This document shows, one piece after another, positions 6,142 through 10,403 of a stretch of 10,403 nucleotides of DNA (positions are counted from its first letter, which is position 1; every line of letters starts with the position of its first letter). The stretch is from F23-B02 sp963620985. Lineage in GTDB: Bacteria; Bacillota; Clostridia; Oscillospirales; Oscillospiraceae. The notes below the pieces were generated by a model. That model did not search any database and was not told the origin of the DNA. It worked only from the letters and a program-made list of their open reading frames with translations. Location: the NCBI GenBank assembly GCA_963620985.1, contig CAVFCI010000069.1, positions 1 through 10,403 on the forward strand. Direction: 5' to 3'. The translations under genes and the position numbers were made by a program.

Positions 6142-7401
6142 ATGTACAAGCCTCTTGCAGACGAAATAAGGCCGCACAGCCTCGACGATGTGGTCGGTCA
6201 GAAGCATATACTCGGCCGGCGCGGCCTGCTGCGGCGCATAGTTGAAAGCGGCAGCATACCCAACATGATATTTTACGGCCCGTCGGGCACGGGAAAGACC
6301 ACCGTTGCGCGCATAATCGCGGAAAAAACAAACCGCACACTGCGCAAGCTGAACGCGACGACCGCCGGACTTGCCGATATAAAGGAGATCATCGCCGAGC
6401 TCGACACGCTGCTGACCCCGGGCGGCGTGCTGCTGTACCTCGACGAGATACAGTATTTCAACAAAAAGCAGCAGCAGTCGCTGCTGGAGTTTATCGAGGA
6501 CGGGCGCATCACGCTCATCGCCTCGACGACGGAGAACCCGTATTTCTGCGTGTTCGGCGCGATCCTGAGCCGCTCGACGGTGTTTGAGTTCAAGCCCGTC
6601 ACGCCCGAGGAGACCGAGCCCGCCGTCCTGCGCGCCTTCAGCCTTCTGGCCGGACGCGAGGGCGAAACGCCGGAGCTGGAGGAGGGCGTGGTGCAGCGGA
6701 TAAGCCAGTCCTGCGGAGGCGACGTGCGCAAGGCGCTCAACGCAGTGGAGCTGCTGTATTCCGCCGGCGAGCGCGAAAACGGCAGGGTGAGGATAAGCCT
6801 CGACGATGCGAAAGCCGTCACCCAGCGCAGCGCGATGCGCTATGACCGCGACGGCGACGAGCATTTTGACGCGCTGTCGGCGCTGATGAAGTCGCTGCGC
6901 GGCTCTGACCCGGATGCGGCGGTGCACTATCTTGCGCGGCTGCTGGAGGCGGGCGATCTGACCGGCGCATGCCGCAGGCTTTTATGCTCGGCCAGCGAGG
7001 ATATCGGCCTTGCATACCCGCAGGCCGTGCCGGTCGTCAAGGCCTGTGTGGACTCGGCGCTGCAGCTCGGTCTGCCCGAGGCGCGTCTGCCGCTGGCCGA
7101 GGCCGCGATATTCCTTGCGACCGCGCCGAAGTCCAACAGCGGGCTTATGGCCATCGACGCCGCGATAGCCGACGTTCGCGCCGGAAAAAGCGGTCCGCCG
7201 CCGCGAGAGCTTCAGAATGTCCACGCCGACGGCACGGGCTTCGAGCGCGAGCAGGGCTATAAATACCCGCACAGCTACCCGAACCACTGGGTGCGCCAGC
7301 AATACCTGCCGGATGCGCTCAGAGGCGTACGATACTACGAGTTCGGCGACAACAAGCTGGAGCAGACCGCGAAAAAATATTGGGACGAGATAAAAAAGTG
7401 A
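6142..7401 (+). CDS. rarA: replication-associated recombination protein A (AAA+ ATPase), 419 aa
   Basis: RarA/MgsA family clamp-loader-like AAA+ ATPase that acts at stalled or gapped replication forks. Visible motifs: VVGQKHILG (17-25) at the start of the AAA+ core, Walker A GPSGTGKTT (46-54), Walker B LLYLDEIQ (97-104) leading into FNKKQQQ, sensor 1 in STTENP (128-133), the SRS arginine-finger region (143-145) and sensor 2 GGDVRKALN (192-200). The C-terminal tetramerisation region holds ASEDIGLAYPQA and the closing HSYPNHWVRQQYLP. The usual DEIHRFNK Walker B stretch reads DEIQYFNK here, a mild variation. Length is typical. The start is set by GGAGG (6130-6134), 7 nt before the ATG. The DUF951 gene follows after 10 nt, so the two are probably co-transcribed. 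Confidence 0.96.
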   Translation: MYKPLADEIRPHSLDDVVGQKHILGRRGLLRRIVESGSIPNMIFYGPSGTGKTTVARIIAEKTNRTLRKLNATTAGLADIKEIIAELDTLLTPGGVLLYLDEIQYFNKKQQQSLLEFIEDGRITLIASTTENPYFCVFGAILSRSTVFEFKPVTPEETEPAVLRAFSLLAGREGETPELEEGVVQRISQSCGGDVRKALNAVELLYSAGERENGRVRISLDDAKAVTQRSAMRYDRDGDEHFDALSALMKSLRGSDPDAAVHYLARLLEAGDLTGACRRLLCSASEDIGLAYPQAVPVVKACVDSALQLGLPEARLPLAEAAIFLATAPKSNSGLMAIDAAIADVRAGKSGPPPRELQNVHADGTGFEREQGYKYPHSYPNHWVRQQYLPDALRGVRYYEFGDNKLEQTAKKYWDEIKK

Positions 7402-7411
7402 GGTGCAGATC

Positions 7412-7609
7412 ATGCCAATGGACATCCGCGTCGGCGATGTGCTGACGATGAAAAAAGCGCACCCCTGCGGCGAAAAGCGCTGGCAGGTGCTGCGCATCGG
7501 CGCGGACTTCAAGCTCCGCTGCCTCGGCTGTGGCCGCGAGGTCATGGGGCCGCGCAGCAAGTTTGAAAAAAATATACGGGAGATAAGCCGTATTTCACCG
7601 GCGCATTGA
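7412..7609 (+). CDS. DUF951 family small protein, 65 aa
   Basis: Recognised from the conserved DUF951 layout: MDIRVGDVLTMKKAHPCG, then WQVLRIGADFKLRCLGCG, then VMGPRSKFEK. The HPCG and CLGCG cysteines could bind a metal, although the family's function is unknown. The ATG at 7412 has AGGTG 6 nt upstream, overlapping the rarA stop; an ATG at 7418 is also possible. The gene follows rarA by 10 nt as a likely second cistron. The last residues (SPAH) and the TGA stop come from the terminal inverted repeat of copy E, so the native tail was probably replaced at insertion. The core domain is complete before that point. Confidence 0.88.
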   Translation: MPMDIRVGDVLTMKKAHPCGEKRWQVLRIGADFKLRCLGCGREVMGPRSKFEKNIREISRISPAH

Positions 7610-7999
7610 CGCAGCTGCGGATACGCTTATTGCGGTGTCCCGACCGGAAATATTGGCATAAACCGTAACGTTTCGCTTCCCGCGAGTGCGGTGCAAGCTT
7701 TGCCCGCACCGAAATCGCCGCACCATGCCTTCCCCTTACTACGAGGGGAAGGTGTCGGCCGCAAGGCTGACGGATGAGGTGTTATGAAATCGCGGCGTTA
7801 GCCGCAGCATTTTTGAGGTGCGGCAACGCCGCACAAATCTAATTTCATTCGCTCTTTGAGCGAATACATTCAGCTATCGGCTCTCCACTCTCAGCTCTCA
7901 GCTCTCAGCTGTCAGCTGGCGCTTCAGCGCTGCGGTTTCCGCAGCACCCTCGATACCGTGCCACCGCAATAAATGTATTCGTAGCTGCGTCAAAGCGCC
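7600..7999 (+). repeat. copy E of the intergenic hairpin repeat, long composite copy, about 400 bp
   Basis: It has the clearest terminal inverted repeats in the window. Both ends read TTTCACCGGCGC, then A or T, then TTGACGCAGCT from the outside in, and stay alike for about 45 bp to TTATTGCGGTG. The core holds the CCTTCCCCT/AGGGGAAGG stem, GTCGGCC/GGCTGAC (7754-7771, one G-T pair) and GCGGC/GCCGC. Additional stems not seen in copy C are GTGCGGC/GCCGCAC (7818-7834) and ATTCGCTC/GAGCGAAT (7847-7865). A heptamer tandem repeat and GCTGCGG/CCGCAGC near 7928-7945 follow. It covers most of the 7610-8160 gene-free stretch. Confidence 0.85.
7889..7916. repeat. heptamer tandem repeat inside copy E
   Basis: Four head-to-tail copies of a 7-bp unit: TCTCAGC three times, then TGTCAGC. 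Related sequence just upstream is degenerate. The period is not a multiple of three and no gene covers it. Slippage expansion within the repeat element is likely. Confidence 0.85.
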
Positions 8000-8142
8000 G
8001 GTGAAAAAGTCGAAAATTGTGAAATATCGGCGGCAAACTTCCGTCTTTTATAAGTGAGGCGGCAAGAGGCCGAGCCGCGGTACAAGAATACATGGCCATT
8101 TCCAAACATGTATCGGCCACAGGAAGAAAAGGAACACTTTTT

Positions 8143-8151
8143 AGGAAGGAG
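8143..8151 (+). promoter_or_regulatory. ribosome binding site of the 41-residue peptide gene
   Basis: AGGAAGGAG lies 9 nt before the ATG at 8161. It favours that start over the in-frame ATG at 8092, which has no comparable site. Confidence 0.65.
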
Positions 8152-8160
8152 CAAAACACA

Positions 8161-8286
8161 ATGAAAGAAAACAATATCTTCGAGCATATCTTCGCTAAGA
8201 TCGGCGACATTCTCGTTTGGGGCGGCGCCAGCGGCGACAGCCAGCTCGTTTTTAAAATCCTTGAGGAGCTTTTCGGCAGCCTCTGA
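8161..8286 (+). CDS. 41-residue amphipathic peptide, function unknown
   Basis: A stand-alone small gene with a good ribosome binding site (AGGAAGGAG) and a strong terminator about 24 nt after its stop. The peptide has a first hydrophobic-face helix (residues 6-20, IFEHIFAKIGDILVW), a Gly/Ser/Asp turn (GGASGDS, 21-27) and a second helix (LVFKILEELFGSL). Acidic residues exceed basic ones by three, with no Cys and no signal peptide. An in-frame ATG at 8092 would add 23 basic residues (MAISKHVSATGRKG...), but the ribosome site lies inside that extension, so it is unlikely. The 150-nt leader between copy E and the gene shows a TGGCC/GGCCA pairing (8093-8119) but no clear promoter. The helix-turn-helix design parallels the 34-residue product at 3836-3940. 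The role is unknown. Confidence 0.65.
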   Translation: MKENNIFEHIFAKIGDILVWGGASGDSQLVFKILEELFGSL

Positions 8287-8310
8287 TTAGAAACAACAGA
8301 ACATTATTTA

Positions 8311-8346
8311 AGCACCCGATAGTCAGTGAACTATCGGGTGCTTTTT
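8311..8346 (+). terminator. terminator of the 41-residue peptide gene
   Basis: Perfect 13-bp stem AGCACCCGATAGT (8311-8323) / ACTATCGGGTGCT (8330-8342) with a 6-nt loop and a T-run at 8342-8346. It sits between convergent genes. The minus-strand side lacks a clean T-run, so it mainly serves the plus strand, though it could act on both. Confidence 0.93.
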
Positions 8347-8350
8347 GCTT

Positions 8351-9457
8351 TCACAGCGACTGCGTTTTTGCAAGCTGCTTGTTTTTATACTCCGGCCTGC
8401 CGGTGACCTCGCTTATGATCTCGACCTCCGGCGGGGTGCCGCGCCCGGGATTTTCCGAGTACAGGAACATGACGGCGTGATCGGACGAGAAGGGGTAGAC
8501 ATCTATCTCGACGCGGCTGCTGTCGTACACAAAGCGGTACTTTGTCTTGCTCACGCTTTGCAGCGCGGGGTCGGCCTCGAGCATATAGCGGCCATACGCC
8601 TTCTCGGTGATGCGCTTTTCCGTGACCCACTGCGTTCCGTCGGGGCGGGAGTGCTTTTCGGTGTAGAAATACAGCTCCTCACCGCTGCCCTTCTGCCGCC
8701 TTATGCGGCGCTCGATATTGGGGTTGGTCACGGCGAGGTAGGTCTGCACCATGCCGATGCCGGCGGCGCGGTAGCGCGTTTTCAGAAGCTCGATATCCGG
8801 CATGGCGACGAGGTACTTGCGCTTTTTGAGCATCGGCACGGGCTCGCCGATGGCGCTGTATATCTCCCGTATCGCACGGTCGAGCTTGTCCTCGAAGTTG
8901 ACGGAGTTGTCGATGATGCGCAGGTCGGGGTAGGCGCTCCACGCGCGCAGGGTGAGGTCGTCGATCTCGCGGGCGTGCTCTATCGTCTCGCTGCGTGCGG
9001 CGTTGCCGAGGTTATACGCAAACTCCGCGCCCTTTGCGCTGGTCACGAGGTAAATGACCGCGTCGTAGCCAGCGAGCACCTCGCTCTCTGTCCTGCCGCC
9101 GACGCGCATGAGCGTTTCGGCAAATTCCTCGTCGGAGATATACGCCTTGTCGTCCAGAAGCGCACGGTCGTACACGATCAGCACCTTTTCCTCCGGCACG
9201 ACCTCCGCCGCCGCGAGCGCGAGCTTTTCCTTGTGTATCTGGTCGGCGATCACGAAGTCCTGAAATTTGAGCATGGACATGCACACGCCGAAGGGGTTTA
9301 TGCCGAAGCCCGAGATGAGCTCCGTCGCCGTTTCGGGGATGGTGATCACGCGCCAGCCGTCGTCCTGCTTGAACTCCTTGAGTATGCGGCTTATGAGCGT
9401 CGTTTTGCCGGAGGCGGGGCCGCCCGTCAGCACGACGCGGTAAATTTTTTTGCTCAT
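8351..9457 (-). CDS. P-loop NTPase fused to a CYTH-like domain (Ttd14-like), 368 aa
   Basis: The N-terminal half is an AAA_28-type P-loop NTPase: Walker A GGPASGKTT (residues 12-20 from the chosen start) and a Walker B-like VLIVYDRALLDDKAY (about 92-106), with an NTP-kinase-like feel (PETATELI after the second strand). The C-terminal half (about 213-361) looks like a CYTH/triphosphate-tunnel domain: it opens KKRKYLV and has alternating charged strands IERRIRRQ, ELYFYTEKH, VTEKRITEK and VEIDVYP. This order matches the eukaryotic Ttd14 protein and bacterial homologues. CYTH domains bind triphosphate-containing ligands with Glu/Lys/Arg-lined tunnels; the substrate here is unknown. The second ATG (9455-9457) is chosen because GGGAG lies 8 nt before it but only 2 nt before the ATG at 9463. 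It lies 14 nt after the HAD gene, so it is co-transcribed. Confidence 0.85.
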   Translation of the reverse strand: MSKKIYRVVLTGGPASGKTTLISRILKEFKQDDGWRVITIPETATELISGFGINPFGVCMSMLKFQDFVIADQIHKEKLALAAAEVVPEEKVLIVYDRALLDDKAYISDEEFAETLMRVGGRTESEVLAGYDAVIYLVTSAKGAEFAYNLGNAARSETIEHAREIDDLTLRAWSAYPDLRIIDNSVNFEDKLDRAIREIYSAIGEPVPMLKKRKYLVAMPDIELLKTRYRAAGIGMVQTYLAVTNPNIERRIRRQKGSGEELYFYTEKHSRPDGTQWVTEKRITEKAYGRYMLEADPALQSVSKTKYRFVYDSSRVEIDVYPFSSDHAVMFLYSENPGRGTPPEVEIISEVTGRPEYKNKQLAKTQSL

Positions 9458-9471
9458 CTTCATCTCTCCCG

Positions 9472-10128
9472 TCAGCTTTCAAACAAAAAGCCGGATAGCT
9501 CGGCGACCGTTTTGAAATATTTATCGCAGTTTGCCCTCATGAAGCCCTCGATCTCGGGGATATCGTAGCCCCAGCCGGCGGCGGCAAAGCTCACGCCGCA
9601 GCTTCTGGACATGTCGTAGCCGGGCTTGAGATCGTCCAGCACGAGCAGCTCGTCCCTGCCGAAGCCGAGGCGCTGCATTATCTGCTCAAGCGGGTATGGG
9701 TTAGGCTTGCGCTCCTGCGCGGGGCTGTCCCAGCCGAAGACCAGATCGGGCTCGGGCAGGCCGTTTTCGCGGTAGTCGCGCAGTATGTTCTCCGTGTACG
9801 AGTGCGATACGACGCACAGTGCGCCGCCCTGCGCCCTGTGCCGCAGCAGCAGCTCGCGCATGCCGCCGTAGGCGTGCGGAACGTGGCGCTTGACGTAGCC
9901 GTTCCAATAGAGCTGCTCGCGCTCCATTTCCTCGCGGCTCATCCCGATCATGCCGCCGAAGAACTCGACGATGCCCGGGTCAAAGTTGTATCTTATGTAC
10001 TCCTCGAGCGTGTAGTGGACCTCGGGGTGATATATGCCGCAGTATTCGACAAAGCAGGGGTAGTGTACCGTGGCGGTGCTGTCAACGACCGTGTCGTCGT
10101 GATCGAGCACCAGACAGGGGTATCTCAT
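9472..10128 (-). CDS. HAD-superfamily phosphatase, 218 aa
   Basis: Cytoplasmic HAD hydrolase of the phosphoglycolate-phosphatase/beta-phosphoglucomutase-like type (subfamily IA). Motif I is D9-H-D11-D-T13, with the Asp9 nucleophile. An alpha-helical cap lies between about 16 and 85. Motif II is Ser108 in VVSHS, motif III is Lys141 in RKPNPYPL, and motif IV is DD at 165-166. The natural phosphoester cannot be read from sequence. The start is set by GGAGG 6 nt before the ATG at 10126-10128 and by a promoter just upstream. A longer frame to 10392 would add 88 residues encoded by repeat copy F and should be rejected. It is first in an operon with the NTPase-CYTH gene. Confidence 0.9.
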   Translation of the reverse strand: MRYPCLVLDHDDTVVDSTATVHYPCFVEYCGIYHPEVHYTLEEYIRYNFDPGIVEFFGGMIGMSREEMEREQLYWNGYVKRHVPHAYGGMRELLLRHRAQGGALCVVSHSYTENILRDYRENGLPEPDLVFGWDSPAQERKPNPYPLEQIMQRLGFGRDELLVLDDLKPGYDMSRSCGVSFAAAGWGYDIPEIEGFMRANCDKYFKTVAELSGFLFES

Positions 10129-10159
10129 ATGCTTCCTCCATGGAACATGTTGTAATTGT

Positions 10160-10188
10160 ATTATACCCCATCCGCCAATCCCCCGCAA
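10160..10188 (-). promoter_or_regulatory. promoter of the HAD / NTPase-CYTH operon
   Basis: Minus strand: perfect -10 TATAAT (10160-10165), 17-bp spacer and partial -35 TTGCGG (10183-10188). The expected leader is about 25 nt. The T-tract at the end of repeat copy F begins only 4 bp beyond the -35. Confidence 0.65.
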
Positions 10189-10201
10189 CAGCTTTTTTAC
10201 T

Positions 10202-10403
10202 GGCGCATTGAGGCAGCTACCTATACGTTTCTTGCGGTGTCCCGACCGGAAATATTGGAGGAAACCATAACGTTTCGCTTCCCGAAGGTGCAGTGCAAGC
10301 TTTGCCAGCACCGAAATCGGCACACCAAGCCTTCCCCTTGCGGAGCTTGAGGGGAAGGTGTCAGCCGCAAGGCTGACGGATGAGGTGTTCATTAAATTGC
10401 GGC
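10202..10403 (+). repeat. copy F of the intergenic hairpin repeat, cut by the window end
   Basis: Left terminal repeat GGCGCATTGAGGCAGCTAC, preceded by six T and ACT as in copy C. The core has CCTTCCCCT/AGGGGAAGG (near 10330-10358, longer loop than other copies) and perfect GTCAGCC/GGCTGAC (10360-10377). The GGATGAGGTGTTCAT box follows and the window ends in the next stem. It fills the gene-free stretch upstream of the HAD operon. Confidence 0.82.

Noticed and set aside
6118..6927. 269-codon open frame on the minus strand
   Set aside because: It is antisense to the unmistakable rarA gene and lacks recognisable motifs.
7889..7916. CRISPR-like short direct repeats
   Set aside because: The units are 7 bp and head to tail with no spacers, so this is a simple tandem repeat.
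8092..8160. N-terminal extension of the 41-residue peptide to an ATG at 8092
   Set aside because: A good ribosome site (8143-8151) lies inside the extension at correct spacing for the ATG at 8161, and none precedes 8092.
8007..8160. Riboswitch or structured leader before the 41-residue peptide gene
   Set aside because: Short pairings exist (GCGGC/GCCGC and TGGCC/GGCCA), but no known riboswitch pattern or terminator/antiterminator pair is visible.
8345..9568. 407-codon open frame on the plus strand
   Set aside because: It is a shadow of the NTPase-CYTH gene, composed of His/Arg/Ala/Val-rich text with no ribosome site.

Overview
The window looks like a chromosomal segment of a Gram-positive, anaerobic Clostridia-type bacterium, most likely in the Oscillospiraceae/Ruminococcaceae neighbourhood. 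This rests on GC-rich genes with AT-rich spacers, strong GGAGG ribosome binding sites, sigma-A style promoters, S-layer-homology (SLH) repeats with TRAQ motifs, a DUF951 gene and a YkvI-type transporter. The taxonomic call is inference. I see no rRNA, tRNA, CRISPR, transposase or phage gene.

Layout, left to right. 1-445: a possible terminator from an upstream gene, a repeat remnant (A), a terminator-like hairpin and repeat copy B. 446-1000 (-): a membrane-anchored protein of unknown function. 1259-3406 (+): a secreted 5'-nucleotidase/metallophosphoesterase with three C-terminal SLH domains, followed by a strong terminator. 3480-3787: repeat copy C. 3836-3940 (-): a 34-residue amphipathic peptide gene. 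4034-5099 (-): a YkvI-like membrane transporter whose start region appears frameshifted. 5121-5366: repeat copy D. 5410-6051 (-): endonuclease III (nth). 6142-7609 (+): rarA followed by a DUF951 gene. 7600-7999: repeat copy E. 8161-8286 (+): a 41-residue amphipathic peptide gene with its own terminator. 8351-10128 (-): a two-gene operon of a HAD phosphatase and a P-loop NTPase fused to a CYTH-like domain. 10202-10403: repeat copy F, cut by the window end.

The most unusual content is between the genes. A MITE-like repeat family fills most long intergenic gaps: four complete or nearly complete copies, one cut by the window and one remnant. Copies have degenerate terminal inverted repeats of roughly 45 bp ending in (G)GCGC, usually preceded by an outward T-tract, and a core of stable hairpins. 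The second core hairpin keeps its pairing while its sequence changes between copies. Two copies end exactly at the 3' end of a gene and supply its stop codon, so both proteins end in Ala-His. Copy C lies between two convergent terminators, and copies D and F abut the start or promoter of a neighbouring gene.

The second unusual item is a pair of tiny genes for acidic, amphipathic peptides. Each has a strong ribosome binding site and its own terminator and lies beside a repeat copy. Their function is unknown.

Functionally, nth and rarA (divergent) are genome-maintenance genes. The nucleotidase probably salvages nucleotides at the cell surface. The HAD / NTPase-CYTH pair suggests phosphate-ester or nucleotide/polyphosphate chemistry, with substrate unknown.
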